A stretch of DNA of 64,000 nucleotides, from positions 248,001 through 312,000 of the forward strand of contig NC_042508.1 of NCBI RefSeq assembly GCF_003054445.1, in the 5' to 3' direction. The notes under the pieces were generated by a model. That model saw only the letters and a program-made list of their open reading frames with translations. It searched no databases and was not told where the DNA came from. The stretch comes from Pichia kudriavzevii (lineage: Eukaryota; Ascomycota; Pichiomycetes; Pichiales; Pichiaceae). The position numbers were made by a program, and so were the translations under genes. Shown here piece by piece: positions 55,354 through 64,000 of the stretch; position 1 is the stretch's first letter, and each line of letters begins with the position of its first letter.

Positions 55354-58183
55354 CTACTTTCTCTCCTCCTCCATCTCGGCAGCTTGCATGTCTAGAATAA
55401 TCCTATAAAAACTAAAAGGTTGGTAGGCGTAACCTTCACCTTCAAAGAATTTAGACATTGCCTCAACCCAATGTAATCTTAGAGAATGCAACATTGCAGA
55501 GGTGCCTTCCATAACAACTAAAATACAAACTGTGAGGACGAACCACATTCCAAACAGGAAGAATACTATAATCGATCCAACCCATCCGGTCTCACTGTAT
55601 GGTTTAAAAGAATTTTGAATAGTCATTTCCCAGAGAACTGCAGAAAGCTGATTATGTGCCAAAGATAACGCCCACAAACGTAAATAAGAAGCTGTGTGTG
55701 AGACGCAATTCAAGCAGAATTCAATAGTATGGATCACTTGATGAACCATGGCATCACCAAAACTAAATGGTTCTTCCTCTTCACCATTTTCGTCTTCTAG
55801 AAGTCCCACGTCAGCGTCAATTGATAACCTTTCCTGAATGGTATTGCTGCCACGGTCAAATAAATCTTCTGCTTCCTCGGTATATGGAACAGATTCTACG
55901 GATATCCTTGAATTTGTATTATCTGGGCCATTAACATCCGCATACCCTAATTGAATCTTATTAGAATTCATTTTTTTTAGTGTTAATGGCTTGTAAAGCA
56001 ACAACCAAGGAACACAAACAAGAGCAATCAAAACTAGGAAAACTTGTAATGGACCTTGGCCTGGATATAACTTGTCCTCTATGGTACCTGGGGATAAGAA
56101 CATATTGATTAGCATGTTTAGTAAACTTGGGGCCGGTTTCCCAATGGCAATCCAATCAACACACCACTTATAAACTATTGTAATTGTTAAGTAGCCAAAG
56201 ATGGATTGCATAAAAAGTAAGCCAGGTATGAAATTGCCAATGATGTCAACCCTTGAATTGAAAAATCTGTAATTCACAAGGGCAAAATAAAACGAATAAG
56301 ACATATGAATAAACCCCATCAAAATCGAAAGCTTCATTTTGTATGAATTTGTAAACAGCAAGTTATTCTCAGTCCCGTGCCAAGCCGGGTCCAAACCAAG
56401 TGGATAAACACCACGTTGGGTTCCAACTATAGACGTACCCTCTTTGAATCCATTTGGCCATTTCCAACCCGATTTGAAAAGCGACATCGATTTAGAAAAG
56501 AGATCGTTGTAAATAATACCTGTGTACATAGAGAATACCCCCATTAAAAGTAGAATATAACGTCCAGTATATGCCATGTCAAATATCTCATCCCTGTTTT
56601 TTATTTTGGAGATCCTATTTTCGCAGAGTACTAAGGTCAAGGCGGCAATGAAAAGGATCAAACCATGTCCCAAATCACCAAACATGATAGCAAACATGAA
56701 GGGGAAAGTTACAATTGTCGCTAAACCAGGATTAACCTCTTGATATGTTGCAATACCATATGCATCGATAATCGATTGAAAAGCACCAGTGAATTTATTG
56801 GTCTTGTGATACGTCGGAGGGGTCTTATTGGTGATCATTAAGTTAACAATAGTACTTAATCCAGCATCAAATTTATTGGTGACGTCTCTCAATGCCATGT
56901 TGATATACGTTAAGTCATCATTTGGAATCCAACCCTCTCCAATAACACATCTTCTGGTTGAGTCATAGTTAAACAAATTCAATACTTCATATATTGAAAC
57001 CTCTCTTTTAATTATAATTTTCCATTTCTCAATATCCAATGCTACTTGCTTCAATTCAATCAACAGCCTTTCGTTTGTGTAAAGCAAAACTTCGTTTATG
57101 TCTTTTATTTTATTATTCACCGTTCTTAATTCTTGCTTGTAAACTTCATAGTCACTGTCAACATTGTACAGTTTTCCGTCTAAAGACTCAACTATTCTCT
57201 TACATCTGCTAATCAACGATTCACCATGTGTGAAAATAAGGAAAACAGACTTAAATGAAGGCTCCCCCGTCTTTATGTCAATAATAGGCTCCGGTAATGG
57301 CACATGATTTGTATAGACATTACCCCTAAGTGTTCTCCAGCAAATCTTCTCTAAAATTAAGAATTTCTCTGTATCAATAATACCACTAATGAAATTCATG
57401 GTTGATCCGAAAACATTAAGTTCGTTCCGACCTGTAGAGATAGAATTACCTCCATGATTGGTATTCCCTAAGCCTGATTCAAGTAAAACACCATCTCCTT
57501 CATCATCAGATATAATAAAACTATCACTACTTTCAGTGGATAACCTCACTTGATTGAAAAGTGAGTCTGAATCATCCAGATCAAGTGAAAGCCTAGATTC
57601 AAAAAACTGTCTTGTGTTCTGTAACACTAATCTATGTTGAGTCAAATCAGCTTTTCTTTGTGACATTTCATCTTTCTGAAAGGATAGTTCTCTCACCTTG
57701 GATTCAACCGACGCTATTTCATGTAATAATTCCTCCAAAGCGCTTGCAGACAAATGCGAAGGTGAATCATAGAATTGTCGGTAGTCTGTAGATGGAGGCA
57801 TAATTAATTCATCATGGTCATTCACACGTATCTTGATTTCCTGTTTTTGAATTAAACCTGTCAAATATTTCAATTGACGTTCAACTTGATCATAACTTCT
57901 GATTTCCTTGACAAATGCACGTTGAAAAGAGCTGACATTCTGGTTCATATCTCTAAATTGCACATTTCCCATATCCCCCAAAACTGCCACGCATTCTCTG
58001 GCAACTTCAGAAGGAATATAGAACTGAACCAAGGACATGTCCGCCGAGCCTGCGCCATTGGATTGATGAGATGAGTTTGTTAGTATATCTAATATGTTGA
58101 AAAAACTAGTCTTGAATGTAGAAGACAAAAAAAATAAAGAGTATAAACATACGGAAAAAGGCCTCTTTCCCTTCTAAGGACAT
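55354..58183 (-). CDS. VPH1: vacuolar H+-ATPase subunit a (Vph1/Stv1), spliced
   Basis: Two exons on the minus strand: 58153-58183 (31 nt) and 55354-58049, giving 908 residues starting MSLEGKEAFFRSADMSLVQF, which parallels the MAEKEEAIFRSAEMALVQF start of S. cerevisiae Vph1. The N-terminal cytosolic half (SLVQFYIPSEVARECVAVLG, coiled-coil stalk) holds the peripheral stalks. The C-terminal half has about eight membrane helices with TIVTFPFMFAIMFGDLGHG, ILLLMGVFSMYTGIIYND and HTASYLRLWALSLAH, which contains the essential proton-path arginine. It is somewhat longer than Vph1 (840) and Stv1 (890), with loop insertions. Vacuolar or Golgi isoform cannot be decided from sequence alone. Confidence 0.95.
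58050..58152 (-). other. VPH1 intron, 103 bp
   Basis: On the minus strand: donor GTATGT starting at 58152, perfect branch point TACTAAC at 58079-58085, acceptor CAG ending at 58050. Joining C|GC restores an arginine codon and the conserved FRSADM motif. Confidence 0.92.
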
Positions 58184-58343
58184 CTCTAACAGTTGTAGTT
58201 ATGTGGGAAACTCTTCAAACCTAAGGGAAAGATTAAAAGATACAGCTTTCGGAGATTCACAAGTGTCCTTTCTTTGTTCTCGTTAGAGCTAGCCCGCCTT
58301 CGCACAGGTTCTCTCTGAAAGCGCTCAACTCGTAGAGGGCGCT

Positions 58344-58374
58344 GCGCCATAAGGTGGCGCCTATGCATGCGCCA
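58344..58374. promoter_or_regulatory. three GCGCCA/TGGCGC motifs in the VPH1 / STB6 divergent promoter
   Basis: GCGCCA at 58344-58349, TGGCGC at 58355-58360 and GCGCCA at 58369-58374 form two overlapping inverted repeats within 31 bp of the 311-bp divergent promoter, in otherwise A/T-rich surroundings. No known factor is assigned. Confidence 0.45.
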
Positions 58375-58494
58375 CAACATGTTTTTTTTATTTATAGTTC
58401 TCCACTGACTAGAATTGGTATTTGAGTGGGGTTTGCTTTGGTAATCCGATTGTAAAGTTAGTGGAACTGGAGCATTGGAATATTGGACTCCAAA

Positions 58495-61400
58495 ATGCTG
58501 AAACTAGACGTTAGTTCGGGAAGAGGAAGGAGCAATAGCGGGGTATCTCTATCACACTTACAATATGCCGAGTTTTTAAATACCTCTTCCTTTCTAATAC
58601 CAGATACGATTGCGTTCACGAAGATCCTGCCGTTTTTCAAGGCTGTACCGGGATACTCCACCCGTTATAAAATTGACCGTGTTCAGCTGATTGGGTATGA
58701 GGCGTATTTTGTGGAGCAGTGGATAAGCTCGAGGTCAACGAGTACTCTAATTGTCACTTACACTGGTGATAAAAATGATCATGTTATTGCTTACCACGTT
58801 CAGTCGTTGGACACACCAAATGGAGATGAGGATTTAACTAAATCTAACCGTTGGCCTCCACAATTTATTTCTTACTTGGTGGAACAGTTGGAGTGTCCCT
58901 TCAGCGTCGCAACCCAAACAAGCTTAGGATATGCATTTATCACCAATTTGGCACAGTTGAGTCCTTTTCTATCTCTAGTTGATGTGAAAACGGGCAACAT
59001 TGACGAGGATTATATTATATATAAGGTGAATTTAAATTTGAGGAAACTGGGATGTGGCTCGAGGTCAGCAGCTAATGCGGACGAGCCATCTAAAACAATG
59101 GAAGACAAGTTCAAATCAACATTCAAGATTGATCCCAAAATCCCTATAAAATATGCTGTCATCAACTTGATTTACATTGTTCAGATATTCCTGTACTACT
59201 ACGATGTTATAGATCCTGTTTATTGTGATGGTCTACTCTGCGAGAAGACTGAAAATGCAATTGGTGAGTGGTGGGATATAGTTTCTCGTATACCCCTGTC
59301 GCACTCGATCATCAGAGTGATGCCGCCATCCGCCAGTATGGTTCAATCGATTCAAGCTATTGTCGGATTTACTGTACTGTGTAGATACCTATTGGAGCTT
59401 AGTGGATCCAATTTCAATACTCCCAAGGATCCCCTTGACGTGAAAGGTATGAAACATTCCATTGAAAAGTTTCAAAAGCATCATAAGGCAGAAATAACAA
59501 GCACATTTACCTTAGAAACACTGATTAAGTTGTTCGAATGTGGAGAGAATAGTAAAGCATCGCAAAATTTAGCTAAAGACTTGAGTAAGATGAAAAAACT
59601 AGTTAAAAATACAGTTATTGATTTGACATCTGGTAAAAATTTGCATTCAATTGCTCAAAATGCAACTGCTTCTCCATTTTGCATACACAACCAAGCTAAC
59701 TACGAACATGGGAAAATGATCAACGTACAAAATATAGATCATGTTAGGTATATGTCTTTAGGTAAACAGTTGTCATATTTACATTCTGGTTCTGGTAAAC
59801 CAATTAATATGCAGACACAAGCGTTATCTGTCTTGACCATCAAAAAGCTAGCGGAATCATTGGAACGTGGATCCTCATTTTTCTCAGGTGTGAAACAGTT
59901 GAAAAATGAGCTCAAGAGAGGATCAAGTCCGTCGAAAAAGCCATCGCAAGTTTTCCACGATTTTAATTTTTCAGGGGGAAGTGATGACGAATTGAACAGA
60001 TCTGATGATGAAGAAAATGCAGAGTTACCAAACAATATAAAAACAGATGTTAAAAATGATTATTTACGTGAGAACACAATAAATTTGAATTTAAAGCAAA
60101 AATATCACAAAAAATCCTCCTCTTCGTTGCTTGATATATCCCACATGTCTAGAAAAGGCTCTTTAACTGCATTAGGAGATGATGATTTATACGATGATAT
60201 AGAAATCTATAATCCAACCATTGGTGGTAACAAATCTAGAAACAATAGACTGTCATCAATCACAAGTATTGCAACTACCTCGGATCAGAGTAATCTCGTA
60301 GATTGTGATGAGAGTGATGGAAGTGAATTGCAGCAAAAGAAAAGTAATTCTAAGAAAGATAAAGGATCTTCTTTCTCTTCACATTTCAGAAGATCAAAGA
60401 AACACAATGAACAGGAGGAGGTTCCAGATGATATTGGACCTTTAGATGTAAACTTATCAGGTCGAAGCTTACAATCGGCTAAGAATGCAAGAGATAAAAT
60501 GCCATTAAAGAGTGTTTTTGCATCTCCACATGCTATATCCACTGGTGACTTTAGCAGTCATTTTGGGGGTGACCAGAGAAATTCATTCTCATCATCTTCC
60601 CATAAAAAGAAAGACTCAGTTTCATCAGCCAAGAAAGATAGTCTGAGGAATATGAGTAATGAGAGTGATGGCGTTTATGAATATGAAAATGGATTTGAAT
60701 ACGATTATGAAATGGAAAACAACAGCAATAGTAATAATGGTAATAATAGCAGTGCACATTACAGGAAAGCTTCCAATGCAAAACGATCAGATGTTTCGCA
60801 AATACAAGAGGAAGCTACACTGTACACCGCATGTGAAGATGTTAATTATTCCATCTTTATGAAACGTATCAAGAGAAGGCATAGTATCCCCTTAGTTGAA
60901 CCTGAGCTGAATCAATATTCAATTGAAATGGATGTTAAAATGGATAAAGTGAAATCGTTGGATATGAGAAGGAGACATAGCCGTGGTTCACAATGGATAT
61001 GGGATGGATCAAGTTTAAATAGCTATAATAATGACGATAACGAATATTTAGGATTTGAATTGAAACGAAAAAGAAGTATGTTTGAATCACAGAGCATCAA
61101 TACAAGTAGTAGTCAAGACCTCTTGAACACACACATCAATTCGGCTATACTCTACAGTAAAGAAACTGGTATAGACAAGTTAAAAAGATCCGCATCGTTT
61201 TCGCAAATACAAGATTCTCTTTACTATTTTTCTCTAGGTACCGATGGTAATGGTGTGGAAGCAATTTATCAAAAAATAATAACTCCTGAAATCCTTGCAA
61301 TAAAGTATCTTAAAATGAAGATAAAGTATGAATACGAGATTGTGAAAAACTCGTTTCATTTAATTGAAGACATGAAACGGTATTCGCACTACTTCACTGA

Positions 61401-62001
61401 AGACTTTAGTCAAGAGAAAAACTTGAAATATCAATCAACAAGAGGTGAAGTCAATAAAGCCATTGGTAAATACCTGGAAATGGAAGAAAAGCTCAAAAAC
61501 ACAATAAAGAGTAATGCGAGGTTGAAATATGAGTTAAGATTGCTATTACAAAAAACTAAGGAAGTTGAAAATAATGTCAAATCCTTACAAGATTTTAAGA
61601 TCAATACCCTGCAGTCGAAGATTGATAAACTACTTGGATGCTACAAAGTTGTGGATTCTGACGATGACGGTGAAACTAAAATAGTGAGAGAAAGCTCGCC
61701 TATATTTGAAATGATATGCGCAAACGATGGTAAGATTGATTGGACTTCAGTAACCTGGAAAAACATATGGGGAAATCCATACATCATATTGTACCTATTT
61801 TTTCATTTTTGGATATTCACTGTGTTGAAGCAATCCAACATAAAGTTTCTTGAGCAACAGTGGAGCAAAATTGATAGAAACCAAACAGTAACCAGGTTTA
61901 TTAGAAACATTTATACGACGACAGAACAAGAACTGAAAGAGGCAACTGCAGATGAGCCCGTTAAAACCGATGTTAGTGATACCTCAAAAAAAAATAAGTA
62001 G
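58495..62001 (+). CDS. STB6: Sin3-binding protein homologue (Stb2/Stb6 family)
   Basis: An 1168-residue protein from the first ATG at 58495. The N-terminal 270 residues carry the family's conserved region: FLIPDTIAFTKILPFFKAVPGYSTRY, GYEAYFVEQWISSR, LIVTYTGD, LGYAFITNLAQLSPFLSLV, NLNLRKLGCGSRS and YCDGLLCEKTENAIGEWWD. A long, Ser/Asn/Asp-rich middle is followed by a C-terminal part with a coiled coil (near KYLEMEEKLKNTIKSNARLK) and a hydrophobic segment PYIILYLFFHFWIFTVL. STB2 and STB6 of S. cerevisiae interact with the Sin3 corepressor, but their function is poorly known. The C-terminal hydrophobic helix hints at membrane association. This one gene may represent both paralogues. Confidence 0.85.
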   Translation: MLKLDVSSGRGRSNSGVSLSHLQYAEFLNTSSFLIPDTIAFTKILPFFKAVPGYSTRYKIDRVQLIGYEAYFVEQWISSRSTSTLIVTYTGDKNDHVIAYHVQSLDTPNGDEDLTKSNRWPPQFISYLVEQLECPFSVATQTSLGYAFITNLAQLSPFLSLVDVKTGNIDEDYIIYKVNLNLRKLGCGSRSAANADEPSKTMEDKFKSTFKIDPKIPIKYAVINLIYIVQIFLYYYDVIDPVYCDGLLCEKTENAIGEWWDIVSRIPLSHSIIRVMPPSASMVQSIQAIVGFTVLCRYLLELSGSNFNTPKDPLDVKGMKHSIEKFQKHHKAEITSTFTLETLIKLFECGENSKASQNLAKDLSKMKKLVKNTVIDLTSGKNLHSIAQNATASPFCIHNQANYEHGKMINVQNIDHVRYMSLGKQLSYLHSGSGKPINMQTQALSVLTIKKLAESLERGSSFFSGVKQLKNELKRGSSPSKKPSQVFHDFNFSGGSDDELNRSDDEENAELPNNIKTDVKNDYLRENTINLNLKQKYHKKSSSSLLDISHMSRKGSLTALGDDDLYDDIEIYNPTIGGNKSRNNRLSSITSIATTSDQSNLVDCDESDGSELQQKKSNSKKDKGSSFSSHFRRSKKHNEQEEVPDDIGPLDVNLSGRSLQSAKNARDKMPLKSVFASPHAISTGDFSSHFGGDQRNSFSSSSHKKKDSVSSAKKDSLRNMSNESDGVYEYENGFEYDYEMENNSNSNNGNNSSAHYRKASNAKRSDVSQIQEEATLYTACEDVNYSIFMKRIKRRHSIPLVEPELNQYSIEMDVKMDKVKSLDMRRRHSRGSQWIWDGSSLNSYNNDDNEYLGFELKRKRSMFESQSINTSSSQDLLNTHINSAILYSKETGIDKLKRSASFSQIQDSLYYFSLGTDGNGVEAIYQKIITPEILAIKYLKMKIKYEYEIVKNSFHLIEDMKRYSHYFTEDFSQEKNLKYQSTRGEVNKAIGKYLEMEEKLKNTIKSNARLKYELRLLLQKTKEVENNVKSLQDFKINTLQSKIDKLLGCYKVVDSDDDGETKIVRESSPIFEMICANDGKIDWTSVTWKNIWGNPYIILYLFFHFWIFTVLKQSNIKFLEQQWSKIDRNQTVTRFIRNIYTTTEQELKEATADEPVKTDVSDTSKKNK

Positions 62002-62029
62002 CAAAGTTACTTTATGTTATCTCCACAAA

Positions 62030-62773
62030 TTACGTTTCCAGTATGTTTGATAATTTCAAAGCTTCTTCCTTGATATTGTTCTTCGCCAATTCCAATTCTA
62101 TCTTTTTCGTTTCGGTTGCACTCTTGATGAACTCTGAGGTTTCTCGCAAGGAGGTAACACGGTTTTGTACTGTATGCATTATTTCCCTAGAATGTAATTG
62201 TTGCATCTTTGGTTGATTGATATCGACTGGTTTATCGGTATCTACCCCATATATTTTTTCACGGTTTGCCTTAACATGGGCTTTTGTGTACGTTAATAAA
62301 TTTTGATATGAATCTATAAGAGATTCGTATTGACTTGACAATTTCATTTCCCTGTGCAACAAATTAAGGAGTAATTCTCTTTCATTTTCTTTTCCATTTC
62401 TCTCCTTTTCCGGTGTCTCTACGCCTTCGATACCTGCCATGCTCCCCTTACCACTATCTTGTAAATCCTGTAATAAATCGAGGTCTTCTTCTTTGTGTTC
62501 TTCTTCGTTCCAAGAAACTGTCATCTTGTCGACAGAAACAGACAGGGTTCGCTTAGACCATTGATCAATATCTAAGCCAGACTTAAGTGACAATTCAGAA
62601 AGGTTGTTCTTTAACGTTTCGATGCTAGTGTTTTCATCATCTAGTTCCTGAAAGAGTCGATTTAACAGTCGATGTTTCTCCTTTTGTGTAAACTCTTTAA
62701 CATTCAATCTTGGATGTATTGGCTGTATCTCAACAGAGTCTTTATTACTCGAAGTTGAACCAGTTTGTGACAT
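62030..62773 (-). CDS. unidentified coiled-coil protein, 247 residues
   Basis: A 247-residue acidic protein, mostly helical. KEKHRLLNRLFQELDDENTS starts a first coil (about 28-75), an acidic Glu/Asp linker follows (near EEEHKEEDLDLLQDLQD), and a second coil runs from about 130 to the end (REMKLSSQYESLIDSYQNLL, TSLRETSEFIKSATETKK). No signal peptide or membrane segment. The layout would suit a subunit of a kinetochore, autophagy or trafficking complex, but I cannot name a family. It is convergent with the STB6 homologue, leaving 28 bp. The ATG at 62773 is the first of the frame. Confidence 0.7.
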   Translation of the reverse strand: MSQTGSTSSNKDSVEIQPIHPRLNVKEFTQKEKHRLLNRLFQELDDENTSIETLKNNLSELSLKSGLDIDQWSKRTLSVSVDKMTVSWNEEEHKEEDLDLLQDLQDSGKGSMAGIEGVETPEKERNGKENERELLLNLLHREMKLSSQYESLIDSYQNLLTYTKAHVKANREKIYGVDTDKPVDINQPKMQQLHSREIMHTVQNRVTSLRETSEFIKSATETKKIELELAKNNIKEEALKLSNILET

Positions 62774-63131
62774 TCTCTCTCCAATAAGTATTTGCCAATT
62801 GTGCCCACACTGAGAGTTGTACTGATTTTGTTAGCAAGTCATAAAGAAGTTTCTTGATTTTACCTGACGCGGCCTTGATCAAATTGATATATAAGGTGGT
62901 TATGCCAAACGATAATATTTTTTTATTAAAAACAGAACTGTATATAGTAATGAAGGTGTTCTAAGACACGGTTATATATGACAATATAAATATATATTAG
63001 AAGTGAGTGTCACTAACAACAACACATTTTAGGGATTGTAGAATGTAGGTTATCAACAGAGAGAATTATAGGAGAATTTGTAGTAAAGAAAATCGGCTAG
63101 CTTTTAGACAGGGGATGAACATTCAATTGGT
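62774..63131. other. intergenic stretch
   Basis: 358 bp between the coiled-coil gene's start and the 3' end of NOP58, which is read toward it. A/T-rich, nothing recognised beyond presumed promoter and terminator sequence. Confidence 0.5.
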
Positions 63132-64000
63132 TTATTTCTTGTCCTTCTTTTCCTTTTTCTCTTTCTTTTCCTTCTTTTCCTTCTTTTCCTTTTTGTCTTT
63201 CTTTTCCTTCTTTTCCTTCTTTTCCTTCTTTTCCTTTTTGTCCTTCTTTTCCTTTTTGTCCTTCTTCTCCTTCTTTTCTTTCTTCTCCTTCTTTGCCTTC
63301 TTGACTTCCTTTTCTTCTTCTTCCTCGTCATCAGAGTCTTCATCATCAGAATCTTCTTCTCTCTTTCTCTTCTTTTCTACTTTCTCCTCAGCGGAAGGAG
63401 CAGTTGCATCGGCATCGACATTGTAAGCTCTAGCTTCGGTGATCTCAACCTTCTTCATGTCCTTTTGAACCCTCGGAGTGGATCTTAAGTCTCTACCTTC
63501 TAAAGCGCTCAATCTGTTTTCCACCTTTGCTCTGACCTCTAATCCGTAGTCACCAGAATCATCTCTTTCTTCTGCTAGAGCATCATAACGTAGAGCAACA
63601 GCAGCCTTTGCAGCTAACACACGAGCAATTTTACCCTTGTTCTTACCAGTTGCTTGACCAACTAATGAAGCATGGTAGATAAGACCATATTTCGGCGTAT
63701 CGTGTTTAGTTTTTAGGGCTCTGAACAATGCCTTTTCAGCACCCAAGATTTGGACAGTTGAAGCTGGAGCTTTTGCCAAAGAGGTTAAAGAACCTGCATG
63801 TGCAATCAATCTTGCACCAACTAGTTCACCTACAAGGGCAGTTAAGTTTGGAGCAATTGCCTTCATTCTAGCAGACAAATAGTTGGATAATTGTTCTCTG
63901 TATTGAGAGAATTCAATGATTTGATCAGCTAATAATCTAATGTTCAACAAATCGTCATCTGTAATTTCAGTACCCATTGAAACCTCTGCCGCTGCCTTAA
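63132..64000 (-). CDS. NOP58: box C/D snoRNP core protein Nop58, C-terminal part
   Basis: The frame runs off the right edge of the window, so the N-terminal half is missing. What remains (about 289 residues) begins in the coiled coil ([20 protein letters not shown]) and includes the Nop domain: [45 protein letters not shown] and [13 protein letters not shown], then [20 protein letters not shown]. The tail is an acidic stretch followed by a long run of KKE and KKD units, typical of Nop58 and Nop56; absence of Nop56 features plus the YGLIYHA motif favours Nop58. The protein binds box C/D snoRNAs and fibrillarin to guide rRNA 2'-O-methylation. Confidence 0.95.
   Translation of the reverse strand, partial: KAAAEVSMGTEITDDDLLNIRLLADQIIEFSQYREQLSNYLSARMKAIAPNLTALVGELVGARLIAHAGSLTSLAKAPASTVQILGAEKALFRALKTKHDTPKYGLIYHASLVGQATGKNKGKIARVLAAKAAVALRYDALAEERDDSGDYGLEVRAKVENRLSALEGRDLRSTPRVQKDMKKVEITEARAYNVDADATAPSAEEKVEKKRKREEDSDDEDSDDEEEEEKEVKKAKKEKKEKKEKKDKKEKKDKKEKKEKKEKKEKKDKKEKKEKKEKKEKKEKKDKK

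Noticed and set aside
63104-63346. Arg/Lys-rich and Phe/Ser-rich frames over the NOP58 tail
   Set aside because: Both are alternative readings of the KKE/KKD repeat of NOP58.

Overview
This window is budding-yeast (Saccharomycotina) nuclear DNA: compact, mostly intron-free genes on both strands, short intergenic gaps, and a few 5'-proximal introns with GTATGT-type donors and TACTAAC branch points. Two observations narrow the lineage. The window encodes a respiratory complex I subunit (NDUFA8/NUPM type), which Saccharomyces lacks. CTG codons also fall at conserved leucine positions of the homocitrate synthase, which argues against the CUG-Ser clade. A Pichiaceae-like yeast (Pichia/Issatchenkia, Brettanomyces or Ogataea type) fits; the species is inferred, not shown.

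Layout. 1-3.2 kb is gene-poor and holds old Ty3/Gypsy gag fossils in opposite orientations. 3.2-10 kb holds an allantoate-permease-family transporter, a one-cysteine Prx5-type peroxiredoxin, a decayed Old Yellow Enzyme gene and a PST2-type quinone reductase, so three of four loci are redox genes. 10.4-18.7 kb holds LYS20/21 with a Gcn4 site, RPS9 and RPL21 (both spliced, both with Cbf1/Tbf1-like sites), RIM2, MED8, ATP4 with an elaborate upstream region, and APS1. 19-35 kb holds a coiled-coil protein, UBX5, EDE1 (tiny first exon), a Vps37-like protein, an acyl-protein thioesterase, a spliced Rrt8/Lds-family membrane protein, DOP1, MTQ2 and RUB1. 36-37 kb holds further retroelement fossils.

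37-50 kb holds NUP57, SEC22, CFT2, the complex I subunit, a steryl-ester-hydrolase-like lipase, a Pho4-like bHLH factor overlapping a Mim2-like ORF, two overlapping small ORFs, a degenerate repeat tract, TRM1 and MED1. 50-64 kb holds a short LHS1 whose HDEL end runs into a minisatellite, MUD2, BUB2, VPH1 (31-nt first exon), an STB2/STB6 homologue, an unidentified coiled-coil protein, and the C-terminal half of NOP58, cut by the window edge.

The genes are ordinary housekeeping functions (transcription and Mediator, splicing and 3'-end processing, vesicle traffic, translation, mitochondria) and do not form one pathway. I found no tRNA, rRNA or CRISPR array, and nothing I would call a new biological system. 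The most interesting signals are regulatory and architectural: paired CGGCTC-N11-GAGCCG palindromes and a C-rich 20-bp array upstream of ATP4, a high-affinity Pho4 site next to the Pho4-like gene, overlapping ORFs at 45.5 and 46.2 kb, zero-gap convergent genes, and the HDEL-linked minisatellite.
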